64,000 bases of DNA from Proteus terrae subsp. cibarius (GTDB lineage: Bacteria > Pseudomonadota > Gammaproteobacteria > Enterobacterales > Enterobacteriaceae), in NCBI RefSeq assembly GCF_011045835.1, contig NZ_CP047349.1, positions 3,658,001 through 3,722,000 on the forward strand, in the 5' to 3' direction. The notes beneath the pieces were generated by a model. That model searched no databases, was not told the DNA's origin, and saw only the letters and a list, made by a program, of their open reading frames with translations. This document shows, piece by piece, positions 10,164 through 19,851 of this stretch (its first letter is position 1; each line of letters opens with the position of its first letter). The translations under genes were made by a program, and so were the position numbers.

Positions 10164-10212
10164 TTTACACAGGGAAATATAGTGGTAAAATTTACCATAG
10201 TAAAAACTACCA
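10164..10212 (+). promoter_or_regulatory. Promoter and tandem operators of the toxin-antitoxin pair
   Basis: A candidate promoter is TTTACA (10164-10169), 16 bp, TAAAAT (10186-10191). Over and after the -10 lie two abutting 15-bp sites: TGGTAAAATTTACCA (10183-10197, a palindrome around its central base) and TAGTAAAAACTACCA (10198-10212). They agree at 12 of 15 positions. This is the layout expected for autorepression by the HTH antitoxin; the promoter itself is inferred. Confidence 0.6.
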
Positions 10213-10223
10213 CAGGGGAAGTG

Positions 10224-10610
10224 ATGGTTATCTATAAAACAAAGATGTTCAAAAACAGTTTCAAGAAAATGCCTATCAATGATGCTGCTTTAATAGATAT
10301 TGCCAACGAAGTATATGCAGGACACTTTGAAGCTGACTTAGGTGGGGGGATTATCAAAAAACGGATCTGTATCCATGGAAAAGGAAAGAGTAGTGGAATT
10401 AGAACAATTATATTTTATAAACAGGGAAGTAATTTATTCTTTGCTGATGGATGGAAAAAATCTCACTTGAGCGCTAAAAAATCTAAAGAAATTACAGATG
10501 ATGAACTAGAATCCTATAAAGATCTGGCAAAAGATCTCTTCAGTGCAACTAAAAATAAAATAGATAAGATGGTTGCACTAGGCCTTTTAACGGAGGTTAA
10601 ACATGACTGA
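10224..10610 (+). CDS. RelE/HigB-type toxin (COG4737-like)
   Basis: Probable mRNA-interferase-type toxin, first gene of a toxin-then-antitoxin pair. The ATG at 10224 has AGGGGA 4 nt upstream and gives 128 residues starting MVIYKTKMFK, the usual family start (short strand then KT..F). A GTG at 10182 would lie inside the operator. The family pattern is visible: AALIDIANEVYAG, then ADLGGGIIKKRI, GKGKSSGIRTIIFYK, LFFADGWKKS and DDELESYKDLAKDLF. It overlaps the antitoxin by 8 bp. The pair lies between two terminator copies directly after glyS, which suggests acquisition. The substrate and whether it is active cannot be told from sequence. Confidence 0.85.
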   Translation: MVIYKTKMFKNSFKKMPINDAALIDIANEVYAGHFEADLGGGIIKKRICIHGKGKSSGIRTIIFYKQGSNLFFADGWKKSHLSAKKSKEITDDELESYKDLAKDLFSATKNKIDKMVALGLLTEVKHD

Positions 10611-10923
10611 TAAAATGCAAGAAATGCTGAAATTTGCACAAGAAATGGAAGTTGCGGGAATAACCGATGGAGAATCGGCTAGACGAATTGCAGCGAGAAT
10701 AAAAGCCAAAGAATTAAAAGAAAGATATGCTCACCTGACTCCAATGAATGGTGAAGATATAAAAAGAATTCGCGAGCAAAATAATATTTCGCAATCGTCT
10801 CTTGCTTTAATACTAAATATGACAAAAGAGAGCGTATCAAAATGGGAGCGGAACGAAATTAAACCCAATGGAGCTGCATTGAGACTTTTGAATTTAATAG
10901 ATAATAAAGCAATTTCAATCTAA
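10603..10923 (+). CDS. HigA/NadS-like HTH antitoxin
   Basis: 106 residues. The N-terminal half is helical and charged and probably holds the toxin-neutralising part. The C-terminal half is an XRE-type helix-turn-helix: NGEDIKRIREQNNISQSSLALILNMTKESVSKWERNEIKPNGAALRLLNLI. Its start overlaps the toxin by 8 bp, so translation is coupled. The tandem palindromes before the toxin are its likely operator. The operon ends at the second terminator copy, 32 bp past its stop. Confidence 0.87.
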   Translation: MTDKMQEMLKFAQEMEVAGITDGESARRIAARIKAKELKERYAHLTPMNGEDIKRIREQNNISQSSLALILNMTKESVSKWERNEIKPNGAALRLLNLIDNKAISI

Positions 10924-10954
10924 GATTATTTCTACTAAATACTTGTTAGTAGAT

Positions 10955-10988
10955 AAACCGGCATTGTGAAAGCAACGCCGGTTTTCTT
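10955..10988. terminator. Toxin-antitoxin operon terminator, copy 2 of the duplicated block
   Basis: Positions 10955-10985 repeat 10094-10124 exactly (31 bp), including the mismatch-bearing loop, and are followed by a C and three T. It ends the toxin-antitoxin operon. On the opposite strand it lies just past the stop of the convergent gene at 10991, so it may terminate both. Confidence 0.88.
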
Positions 10989-10990
10989 TA

Positions 10991-11311
10991 TCAAACATCA
11001 TTATTTTTAGTTGAATTATCTTTTAGAGGATGATGAATAAGTTCCATAATTCTTATCGATTCTCTATCAATGATATTCACAATAATATGCAGTAAATCAT
11101 CAATATCTTCTGCATAAAAAGATTCAAGTTCAGTTTCTACCTCAATAGGAAAACCATTTACTTTACTAAAACTATAACCAAATAATATAAACCCAGACTT
11201 ATCACTTACATTTACTTTATCAACATAAATAAGCCTTTCGCTATTAATAAATTTAGGACAATAATGATGATTATCTTTAAATAATACTTTAATTTTATTA
11301 TTAGTGATCAC
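10991..11311 (-). CDS. Unrecognised small protein
   Basis: About 106 residues, no family recognised. The frame starts with GTG at 11311 and has no strong ribosome site, so the start is uncertain. There is no signal peptide or membrane segment. The composition is that of a soluble alpha/beta protein: a central strand-rich part (SGFILFGYSFSKVNGFPIEVETELESFY) followed by an acidic helix (AEDIDDLLHIIVNIIDRESIRIMELI). It is flanked by the toxin-antitoxin pair (convergent, sharing a terminator) and by yidR, whose terminator lies just upstream of it. It is more AT-rich than its neighbours, which suggests an accessory gene. It could be an immunity-like or regulatory protein, but nothing shows that. 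Confidence 0.55.
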   Translation of the reverse strand: MITNNKIKVLFKDNHHYCPKFINSERLIYVDKVNVSDKSGFILFGYSFSKVNGFPIEVETELESFYAEDIDDLLHIIVNIIDRESIRIMELIHHPLKDNSTKNNDV

Positions 11312-11370
11312 TTCTAGTTTTTCGACAACTATACTTATTTTATTCTCTATTTTATTTTTTATTAAATAAA

Positions 11371-11397
11371 AAGGTATCTCATTATTTAAGATACCTT
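11371..11397 (-). terminator. yidR terminator
   Basis: AAGGTATCT (11371-11379) and AGATACCTT (11389-11397) form a 9-bp stem. On the minus strand it is followed by TTTTTATTTAAT, 20 bp past the yidR stop. Confidence 0.85.
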
Positions 11398-11416
11398 ATT
11401 TATATACGATAAAACT

Positions 11417-12703
11417 TTACAGCCCAGTCTCTACAGTAAATATTTGACGATAACCATCAACATCACGCATAAATGCAATATATTGGTCATTTGGAGAGAA
11501 CACAACGGCATCACTACTTGGCGCCTGTGCTGTTTTTTCTGTTAATCGAGTTAACTCACTTGTTTTCACATTACATAACATCACACTGTTATCACAAATA
11601 AAGGTGAGATATTGTCCATTACTATTCCACGTAAAGGCTGACTGAATGTCCCAATCCTGCGAAGTGATTTGTTTTATCTCTTTCGTACTTGGCGATACGG
11701 TATATAACTGCACAATACCGTTATCATCTTTCATTAAGAAAGCGATCGCATCACCTTGTGGGGAACTTCTTAACCAGTGACGAGGCTGATTTAAAACACC
11801 GGCATATTTTCTATTTGCTGTATTTGTTAGGCGAACTTGATGAATGCCTTTAGCTACTGCTGGCATTGTTGTATCGGTTCCTGCCAAAGGTTTATCACCT
11901 TCAACACTGAAAGCCTGATTATCATCAGGTAAATCCACTAGGAAAATATCAGCAACTTTATCGCCATTTTCACTCATGGTATCGCCGATAAATGCAATAG
12001 CCCAACGTTGTTGCGAACCATCAGTCTTTATATAACCTTGAGTACCAACCCAACACTCTTCATAAGCTTTATTAATTTCGTCACTTCCCTTTTGTGGATG
12101 AGCAACAGTTTGGCTTACTACAGTGCAAAAATATTCACCGTCATATTCACGAGGGTGTTTTTTAGCGAAATTAACCGCTTTTAGTGGCACCGCAACAGCC
12201 ACATTACGTTGATCATATTCGCCACCAAGTTCATGCATAATATGATCATTGTAGGTAAAGCTTAAACGCGTACCGTCAGGACTAAAAACGTGAACATGTG
12301 TACCGCCACGTAATGCACCGGCTTGATAAGGTGATGTCAACGAACAAGCGTCGATATTAAATGCACGATTATTATCTGACTCATCAACAATCATGCCTCG
12401 ACGATGATGAAAATCATAATGCCATTCATTATCCGGATTTTCTGGCCCATGAATAAAGGCGTAACGCACAGGCTCTGTTGGGCTTACTGTCGCAACCCCT
12501 ACATGTGCCCCTTGTGTTGCTGTGTAAATGATCTGTTGCTGTTTTGTTTTCGCATGAATTTTTTCTATGGTTAGACCTGTAAAAGATCCCCCATTGGGAC
12601 GTACATCATAGACTAACCACTGGCTATCTGGCGTCCAAACATTTATATTAGTTAGCTGATGATGACGGCTATCAAACGTAATCTGGTGTTCCTGAAAAGA
12701 CAT
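11417..12703 (-). CDS. yidR: YidR, DUF3748 beta-propeller-like protein
   Basis: The ATG at 12703 (MSFQEHQITF) has AAGGA 5 nt upstream and gives 428 residues; the 10-codon extension upstream lacks a ribosome site. It matches E. coli YidR throughout: NVWTPDSQWLVYDVRPNGGSFTG, FIHGPENPDNEWHYDFHHRRG, GGTHVHVFSPDGTRLSFTYNDHIMHELGG and PRHWLRSSPQGDAIAFLMKDDNGIVQLY. Repeated W.PDSQ / SPDG / SPNDQYIAFM blades suggest a TolB/oligogalacturonate-lyase-like propeller. There is no signal peptide and no known function. It is divergent from yicG. Confidence 0.92.
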   Translation of the reverse strand: MSFQEHQITFDSRHHQLTNINVWTPDSQWLVYDVRPNGGSFTGLTIEKIHAKTKQQQIIYTATQGAHVGVATVSPTEPVRYAFIHGPENPDNEWHYDFHHRRGMIVDESDNNRAFNIDACSLTSPYQAGALRGGTHVHVFSPDGTRLSFTYNDHIMHELGGEYDQRNVAVAVPLKAVNFAKKHPREYDGEYFCTVVSQTVAHPQKGSDEINKAYEECWVGTQGYIKTDGSQQRWAIAFIGDTMSENGDKVADIFLVDLPDDNQAFSVEGDKPLAGTDTTMPAVAKGIHQVRLTNTANRKYAGVLNQPRHWLRSSPQGDAIAFLMKDDNGIVQLYTVSPSTKEIKQITSQDWDIQSAFTWNSNGQYLTFICDNSVMLCNVKTSELTRLTEKTAQAPSSDAVVFSPNDQYIAFMRDVDGYRQIFTVETGL

Positions 12704-12839
12704 ATTTATCCTTATCGGGAAATAAATTTCCACATTATAAAAACTAATTAATTTTACCTGGCACTAAAAAAATTCAGTCGAGACTTTTTCGCAAGGTAAT
12801 TACTCTATCCTCACTAAATAGTCAGAAAATTAGAAAATC

Positions 12840-13457
12840 ATGTTACTTAGTGTTCTCTATATTATTGGTATTACTGCAGAAGCCATGACGGGTGCGCTTG
12901 CTGCTGGCCGTCGTAAAATGGATGTTTTTGGCGTAATTATTATCGCCTCTGCAACAGCCATTGGTGGGGGCTCTGTCAGAGACATTCTACTCGGCCATTA
13001 TCCATTAGGTTGGGTAAAACACCCTGAATATATCGTCACTGTTGCATGTGCTGCTGTGATCACCATGTGGGTTGCACCTATGATGAAACACTTACAGCGA
13101 CTCTTCCTTATCTTAGATGCCATCGGTCTGATGGTTTTCTCTATCATTGGTGCACAAATCGCACTCGATATGGAGTATGGCCCAATTATTGCCGCTATTG
13201 CTGCGGTGATTACGGGCGCTTTTGGTGGTGTATTAAGAGATATGCTTTGTAATACCATTCCTTTGGTTTTCCAAAAAGAAATTTATGCCGGTATCGCTTT
13301 TGGTGCTGCTTGGCTTTATATGGGATTACTGTTTTATACACCGTTACCAAGAGACGTCATTATCATCATTACCCTAATTGCAGGGTTAACCGCTCGACTT
13401 CTCGCTATTCGTTATAAATTGGGCTTACCTGTCTTTAATTACGAGAATCAAGATTAA
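12840..13457 (+). CDS. yicG: YicG, UPF0126/TRIC-like inner-membrane protein
   Basis: 205 residues, the same length as E. coli YicG, with about seven membrane segments built from two repeats. Each repeat has the family motif ([11 protein letters not shown] near residue 45; [10 protein letters not shown] near residue 135). The family (PF03458) resembles TRIC channels, and members have been linked to glycine transport; the substrate here is not shown. It is a single gene with its own terminator, divergent from yidR. Confidence 0.92.
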   Translation: MLLSVLYIIGITAEAMTGALAAGRRKMDVFGVIIIASATAIGGGSVRDILLGHYPLGWVKHPEYIVTVACAAVITMWVAPMMKHLQRLFLILDAIGLMVFSIIGAQIALDMEYGPIIAAIAAVITGAFGGVLRDMLCNTIPLVFQKEIYAGIAFGAAWLYMGLLFYTPLPRDVIIIITLIAGLTARLLAIRYKLGLPVFNYENQD

Positions 13458-13458
13458 C

Positions 13459-13490
13459 GAATCGCTGTTTTAACGACAGCGGTTCTTTTT
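13459..13490 (+). terminator. yicG terminator
   Basis: GAATCGCTGT (13459-13468) pairs with ACAGCGGTTC (13476-13485, one G-T pair) and runs into a T tract, directly after the yicG stop. Confidence 0.85.
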
Positions 13491-14386
<896 letters not shown>

Positions 14387-14440
14387 GTTAACTTTCAGTA
14401 TTATGCCCAGTCATTTCGTTAATGGTGGAGTAACACAAAT

Positions 14441-14716
14441 ATGGCACGCGTAACCGTTCAAGACGCTGTAGAGAAAATTGGTAACCGTTTTGACCTCGTT
14501 CTGGTCGCAGCACGTCGTGCGCGTCAGTTACAAGTTGGCGCTAAAGATCCTTTAGTTCCAGAAGAAAATGATAAAATGACTGTTATCGCGCTACGTGAAA
14601 TCGAAGAAGGCCTGATTAACGGTAAAATTCTTGATGCTCGTGAACGTCAAGAGCAGCAAGAGCAAGAAGCAGCAGAATTACAAGCTGTTTCAGCGATTGC
14701 GGAAGGTCGTCGTTAA
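14441..14716 (+). CDS. rpoZ: RNA polymerase omega subunit
   Basis: 91 residues, the same length as E. coli omega, starting [31 protein letters not shown]. It assists beta' folding and, in enterics, forms part of ppGpp site 1 on RNA polymerase, consistent with its place just before spoT. GGTGGAG lies upstream of the ATG. The C-terminus is Glu/Gln-rich. Confidence 0.98.
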   Translation: MARVTVQDAVEKIGNRFDLVLVAARRARQLQVGAKDPLVPEENDKMTVIALREIEEGLINGKILDARERQEQQEQEAAELQAVSAIAEGRR

Positions 14717-14745
14717 TCGTTTTATAAAATAGGGGTAGGTCTGCC

Positions 14746-16872
14746 TTGTACCTGTTTGAAAGCCTGAATCAAATCGTTCAAAAATACTTGCCATCGGAGC
14801 AAGTTGAACAACTTAAAAAAGCCTTTATCGTCGCCCGAAATGCCCACGAGGGACAAACTCGTTCAAGTGGTGAGCCTTATATTACTCACCCTGTTGCGGT
14901 TGCGTGTATCCTCGCAGATATGCGATTAGACCAGCAAACGCTGATGGCGGCGCTGTTGCACGATGTTATCGAAGATACACCTGCAACCTTCCAAGATATC
15001 GAAAGCCTCTTTGGTAGTACGGTGGCCGATCTTGTTGAAGGGGTGTCTAAACTTGATAAATTGAAGTTTAGAGACAAAAAAGAGGCTCAGGCTGAAAACT
15101 TCCGTAAGATGATTATGGCGATGGTAAAAGATATCCGCGTCATTTTGATCAAGCTGGCAGACCGAACTCACAATATGCGCACACTGGGATCATTACGCCC
15201 AGATAAACGTCGCCGTATTGCTCGCGAAACACTCGAAATTTACAGTCCTCTCGCACACCGTTTAGGTATACATCATATCAAAACAGAGCTTGAAGAGCTG
15301 GGTTTCGAGGCACTACATCCCAATCGCTACCGTGTAATCAAAGAAGTCGTTAAAGCAGCTCGAGGCAACCGTAAAGAGATGATTAATAAAATCCTCTCTG
15401 AAATTGAAGGACGCCTGACAGAAGCACATATCGAATGCAAAGTTAACGGTCGTGAAAAACACCTTTACTCTATCTATCGGAAAATGTTGTTAAAAGAGCA
15501 ACGTTTTCACTCGATCATGGATATCTACGCCTTTCGCGTGATCGTGAAAGAAGTCGATACCTGTTATCGCGTTTTAGGTCAAATGCACAGTCTTTATAAA
15601 CCGCGCCCCGGCCGAGTTAAAGACTATATTGCAATCCCAAAAGCCAACGGCTATCAATCTCTTCATACTTCACTTATTGGCCCTCATGGGGTGCCTGTTG
15701 AGGTGCAAATTCGTACTGAAGATATGGATCAAATGGCAGAAATGGGGGTTGCTGCACATTGGGCTTATAAAGAGCAAGGTGAGCAACCCGGCACAACTGC
15801 ACAAGTTAGAGCTCAACGCTGGATGCAAAGTTTACTTGAATTGCAACAAAGTGCAGGTAGTTCATTTGAATTTATTGAGAACGTAAAATCAGATCTCTTT
15901 CCTGATGAAATCTACGTTTTCACGCCAGAAGGTCGCATTGTTGAATTGCCAACGGGTGCTACTCCTGTCGATTTTGCTTATGCTGTACATACTGATATCG
16001 GTCATGCCTGTGTGGGTGCAAGGGTTGATAGACAACCTTACCCACTTTCACAATCGCTACGCACCGGACAAACGGTTGAAATTATTACCGCTCCAGGTGC
16101 AAGACCCAATGCTGCTTGGCTAAACTTTGTCGTCAGTTCAAGAGCACGCTCTAAAATCCGACAACTGCTGAAAAACTTAAAACGTGAAGATTCTATTAAT
16201 TTAGGTCGTCGTTTACTCAATCACGCATTAGGTGAGCACAAGCTTGCTGATATTTCAGCTGAAAATATTGAGCGCGAATTGAAGCGTATGAAACTTCATT
16301 CAATCGACGACTTAATGGCTGAAATTGGTTTAGGTAATACCATGAGCGTTGTTGTTGCGCGTAATTTATTGATTGATAGTCAAAATCAAGATGAAAACGC
16401 ACAAACAGAAACAACCAATGATGAAACACCTAAACTCCCAATTAAAGGCGCCGATGGCGTATTAATCTCCTTCGCTAAATGTTGCCGCCCTATTCCGGGT
16501 GATCCTATCGTTGCACATATTAGCCCAGGTAAAGGTTTGGTTATTCACCATGAATCTTGTCGTAATATTCGTGGTTACCAAAAAGAGCCTGAAAAATTCA
16601 TGCCTGTCGAGTGGGATAAAGAGATCAACAGCGATTTCATTACTGAAATTAAAGTCGATATGATCAACCACCAAGGCGCTTTAGCAAACTTAACCGCAGC
16701 AATTAATGATGCTAACTCAAGTATTCAAAGCATGAATACAGAAGAGAAAGATGGTCGTGTGTATTGTGCTTTTATTCGCTTAACTGCGAAGGACAGAATT
16801 CAATTAGCCAATATCATGCGTAAACTTCGCATCATGCCAGACGTTCTGCGCGTTAGCCGTAATAAAAACTAG
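14746..16872 (+). CDS. spoT: Bifunctional (p)ppGpp synthetase/hydrolase SpoT
   Basis: Hydrolyses ppGpp and weakly makes it in response to carbon, fatty-acid and other starvation. It has 708 residues (E. coli 702). The N-terminal HD hydrolase domain carries His72-Asp73 in LLHDVIEDT. The synthetase region follows (YRVLGQMHSLYKPRPGRVKDYIAIPKANGYQSLH), then a TGS domain from about residue 390 (DEIYVFTPEGRIVELPTGATPVDFAYAVHTDIG), a conserved-Cys region (SFAKCCRPIPGD) and a C-terminal ACT domain. Translation starts at a TTG (14746) giving MYLFESLNQ, as I recall for E. coli spoT, so weak initiation is conserved. The gene is 29 bp after rpoZ and 2 bp before trmH. Confidence 0.98.
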   Translation: MYLFESLNQIVQKYLPSEQVEQLKKAFIVARNAHEGQTRSSGEPYITHPVAVACILADMRLDQQTLMAALLHDVIEDTPATFQDIESLFGSTVADLVEGVSKLDKLKFRDKKEAQAENFRKMIMAMVKDIRVILIKLADRTHNMRTLGSLRPDKRRRIARETLEIYSPLAHRLGIHHIKTELEELGFEALHPNRYRVIKEVVKAARGNRKEMINKILSEIEGRLTEAHIECKVNGREKHLYSIYRKMLLKEQRFHSIMDIYAFRVIVKEVDTCYRVLGQMHSLYKPRPGRVKDYIAIPKANGYQSLHTSLIGPHGVPVEVQIRTEDMDQMAEMGVAAHWAYKEQGEQPGTTAQVRAQRWMQSLLELQQSAGSSFEFIENVKSDLFPDEIYVFTPEGRIVELPTGATPVDFAYAVHTDIGHACVGARVDRQPYPLSQSLRTGQTVEIITAPGARPNAAWLNFVVSSRARSKIRQLLKNLKREDSINLGRRLLNHALGEHKLADISAENIERELKRMKLHSIDDLMAEIGLGNTMSVVVARNLLIDSQNQDENAQTETTNDETPKLPIKGADGVLISFAKCCRPIPGDPIVAHISPGKGLVIHHESCRNIRGYQKEPEKFMPVEWDKEINSDFITEIKVDMINHQGALANLTAAINDANSSIQSMNTEEKDGRVYCAFIRLTAKDRIQLANIMRKLRIMPDVLRVSRNKN

Positions 16873-16874
16873 TC

Positions 16875-17597
16875 ATGAATTCAATTCGATATGCCCGCAT
16901 CTGCCAAATGATGGCGATGCGGCAACCTGATCTTACCGTTTGCCTTGAAGAAGTGCATAAATCCCATAATGTTGCAGCCGTTATAAGAACGGCTGATGCT
17001 GTAGGTATTCCTAAAATTCATGCTATTTGGCCTGAAGAAAAAATGCGGATGTTAGTTTCCCCCGCAGCAGGAAGTAATAGCTGGGTCAATGTAGAAACTC
17101 ATCCTACTATCACAGAAGCGGTTAACGCCTTTCGTACCCAAGGTATGCAAGTTCTTGCGACTCATCTCTCAGATAAAGCAGTTGATTTTCGTGAGATTGA
17201 TTACACTCGTCCAACTTGTATTATTATGGGACAAGAAAAAACGGGGATCTCACAAGATGCTATCGCACTTGCAGATCAAGATATTATTGTGCCGATGATG
17301 GGAATGGTACAATCGCTGAATGTTTCTGTTGCCAGTGCACTAATTTTATATGAAGCACAACGCCAACGTCAGGCTGCAGGTATGTATAATCGAACAGAGA
17401 GCACCTTAACAGAAGAAGAACAACAAATTCTTCTCTTTGAAGGCGGATACCCGGTATTGGCAGAAGTTTCTCGTCGTAAAGGACTGCCTCGCCCTTATAT
17501 TAATGGTAGCGGTGAAATTGAAGCGCCGGAGTCATGGTGGGCGGAAATGCAAATGACACAAAAACAACTTAGGAAATTAAAAAAGACGGAGTATTGA
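16875..17597 (+). CDS. trmH: tRNA (guanosine-18-2'-O)-methyltransferase
   Basis: SPOUT-family enzyme that 2'-O-methylates G18 in the D loop of some tRNAs. It has 240 residues (E. coli 229). Motifs are NVAAVIRTADAVG (motif 1 Arg), CIIMGQEKTGIS (motif 2) and the knot segment VPMMGMVQSLNVSVASALILYEAQRQR (motif 3). The C-terminus is about 11 residues longer than E. coli, ending MQMTQKQLRKLKKTEY. It lies 2 bp after spoT and 4 bp before recG, so it is tightly coupled. Confidence 0.97.
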   Translation: MNSIRYARICQMMAMRQPDLTVCLEEVHKSHNVAAVIRTADAVGIPKIHAIWPEEKMRMLVSPAAGSNSWVNVETHPTITEAVNAFRTQGMQVLATHLSDKAVDFREIDYTRPTCIIMGQEKTGISQDAIALADQDIIVPMMGMVQSLNVSVASALILYEAQRQRQAAGMYNRTESTLTEEEQQILLFEGGYPVLAEVSRRKGLPRPYINGSGEIEAPESWWAEMQMTQKQLRKLKKTEY

Positions 17598-17601
17598 TCC
17601 C

Positions 17602-19689
17602 ATGAAAGGAAAACTGCTTGATGCAATCCCCTTAACCACTCTTCACGGCGTAGGTGCAAGTCAGGCAGACAAGCTGGCAAAAATAGGGCTTGTGACTATT
17701 GAGGATTTGTTACTCCACCTTCCTTTGCGTTATGAAGATCAAACGCACCTTTATGCTATCAGTGATCTCCTTCCCGGTATTCCTGCCACTGTTTCTGGCG
17801 AAATCTTAAGAACTGAAGTCAGTTTTGGTCGGCGTAAAATGATGACCTGCCAAATTTCTGATGGCTCTGGAATTTTAACACTTCGCTTTTTTAACTTTAC
17901 AGCTGCGATGAAAAATAACCTTGCTCAAGGTAAACAGGTCACAGCTTATGGCGAAGTTAAACGAGGAAGTCGGGGCCCTGAAATTATTCACCCTGAATAT
18001 AAAATCAAAGTTGCAGGCTCTGAAGTTAAACTGCAAGAAACACTCACTCCCATCTATTCAACGGCAGAAGGCTTACGCCAAACATCATTACGTAAATTAA
18101 TAGAACAAGCATTAGAATTACTTGATACCTGCGCTATTAACGAATTATTACCTGAGCAATTTATTCACGGTTTACCCCCATTAGCCACAGCATTACGTAC
18201 ACTGCATAATCCGCCTCCTGATATCGCTTTTGCTGAACTTGAGAAAGGACAGCATCCTGCGCAAAAAAGGCTAATTATTGAAGAATTGCTGGCTCACAAT
18301 CTAGGTATGCTCAATGCAAGAGCTGGTGCACAATCTTATCGTGCAGAGCCATTGTTTATGCCAAATACATCAACGTTACGTCAGCAATTTCTCGCCTCTC
18401 TCCCCTTTACCCCGACTAATGCACAACAACGTGTCGTCAATGAGATAGAAACAGATTTAGAAAAAGACTATCCAATGATGCGATTGATCCAAGGAGATGT
18501 AGGCTCAGGTAAAACGCTAGTTGCCGCATTAAGTGCGTTACGTGCTATTGCTAATGGTAAGCAAGTGGCTTTAATGGCACCAACAGAATTGTTAGCAGAG
18601 CAACATGCATTAACCTTTAGAAAATGGTTTGAGCCTTTTGGTATCCAAGTAGGTTGGCTAGCAGGAAAACAGAAAGGGAAAGCCCGCGAAACACAGCAAA
18701 ATGCCATTGCAAATGGTGAAGTATCGATCATTATTGGAACACATGCGATTTTCCAAGAACAAGTTAAATTTCACTCTCTAGCCTTAGTGATTATTGATGA
18801 ACAACACCGTTTTGGTGTGCATCAACGCCTTGCCTTATGGAAAAAAGGTGAAGAACAAGGCTTTCACCCTCATCAATTGGTGATGACAGCAACGCCTATC
18901 CCACGAACATTAGCGATGACCGCTTATGCTGATATGGACACCTCTATCATCGACGAATTACCGCCGGGGCGTACACCTGTTACTACTGTCGCTATCCCTG
19001 ATACTCGCCGTAATGACATTATTGAACGAATCAGACTAGCTTGCACAGAAGAGAATCGACAAGCCTATTGGGTATGCACCTTAATTGAAGATTCTGAAGT
19101 ACTTGAAGCGCAAGCTGCCCAAGTTATCTATGATGAACTTACAATAGCACTCCCTGAAATCAAAGTAGGATTGGTACATGGGCGAATGAAGCCCGCAGAG
19201 AAACAAGCTGTAATGGCGGCATTTAAAGAAAATGAGCTCCAACTTTTAGTTGCAACAACAGTGATTGAAGTTGGCGTTGACGTACCTAATGCAAGTTTGA
19301 TGATTATTGATAACCCAGAACGGTTAGGGCTAGCACAATTACACCAATTACGTGGACGTGTAGGTCGAGGTGCTATCGCCTCTCATTGTGTCTTGTTGTA
19401 TAAAACACCACTCACTCAAACAGCGCGTTTGCGATTGCAGGTATTAAGGGATAGCAATGATGGTTTTGTCATTGCGCAAAAAGATCTCGAAATTCGTGGT
19501 CCCGGTGAGCTTTTAGGTACTAAACAAACAGGTAATGCACAATTTAAGGTCGCTGATTTATTACGTGACCAAGGACTTATTCCTGAAGTACAACGCATCG
19601 CGCGTTACCTACATCAGCACTATCCTAAGCATTCTCAAGCCTTAATCGAACGCTGGCTACCTGCCAAGACACAATATAGCCAAGCTTAA
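17602..19689 (+). CDS. recG: ATP-dependent DNA helicase RecG
   Basis: Branch-migrating helicase acting on stalled forks and recombination intermediates. It has 695 residues (E. coli 693). An N-terminal wedge/OB domain (DLLLHLPLRYEDQTHLY, then MMTCQISDGSGILTLRFFNF) precedes the helicase core. Walker A is GDVGSGKT (about residue 297), motif II IIDEQHRFG (about 399), motif III MTATPIPRT, motif V TTVIEVGVDVPNA and motif VI QLRGRVGRG. The C-terminal TRG-type region (DLEIRGPGELLGTKQTGNAQFKVADLLRD) is intact. It is the last gene of the spoT operon. Confidence 0.98.
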   Translation: MKGKLLDAIPLTTLHGVGASQADKLAKIGLVTIEDLLLHLPLRYEDQTHLYAISDLLPGIPATVSGEILRTEVSFGRRKMMTCQISDGSGILTLRFFNFTAAMKNNLAQGKQVTAYGEVKRGSRGPEIIHPEYKIKVAGSEVKLQETLTPIYSTAEGLRQTSLRKLIEQALELLDTCAINELLPEQFIHGLPPLATALRTLHNPPPDIAFAELEKGQHPAQKRLIIEELLAHNLGMLNARAGAQSYRAEPLFMPNTSTLRQQFLASLPFTPTNAQQRVVNEIETDLEKDYPMMRLIQGDVGSGKTLVAALSALRAIANGKQVALMAPTELLAEQHALTFRKWFEPFGIQVGWLAGKQKGKARETQQNAIANGEVSIIIGTHAIFQEQVKFHSLALVIIDEQHRFGVHQRLALWKKGEEQGFHPHQLVMTATPIPRTLAMTAYADMDTSIIDELPPGRTPVTTVAIPDTRRNDIIERIRLACTEENRQAYWVCTLIEDSEVLEAQAAQVIYDELTIALPEIKVGLVHGRMKPAEKQAVMAAFKENELQLLVATTVIEVGVDVPNASLMIIDNPERLGLAQLHQLRGRVGRGAIASHCVLLYKTPLTQTARLRLQVLRDSNDGFVIAQKDLEIRGPGELLGTKQTGNAQFKVADLLRDQGLIPEVQRIARYLHQHYPKHSQALIERWLPAKTQYSQA

Positions 19690-19777
19690 GATTACTCTTT
19701 TGCATGACTTAGCGTGCATTCAAACTCGCTTTAAATTAATTTCGAAATATTAATACGTTAAGTACTCCATAGGAAAA

Positions 19778-19814
19778 CACCTCAATGTCGATATTCAACA
19801 TTGAGGTGCTCTTT
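19778..19814 (+). terminator. recG operon terminator
   Basis: CACCTCAATG (19778-19787) and CATTGAGGTG (19799-19808) form a perfect 10-bp stem followed by CTCTTT, between convergent recG and gltS. It may act in both directions. Confidence 0.75.
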
Positions 19815-19851
19815 AACGTTTTTGAAACTATTTCAATTTATAGTAGCTAAA

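Noticed and set aside
10182..10223. N-terminal extension of the RelE/HigB-like toxin from a GTG
   Set aside because: It overlaps the tandem operator sites and lacks a ribosome site, whereas ATG 10224 has AGGGGA and the family's usual N-terminus.
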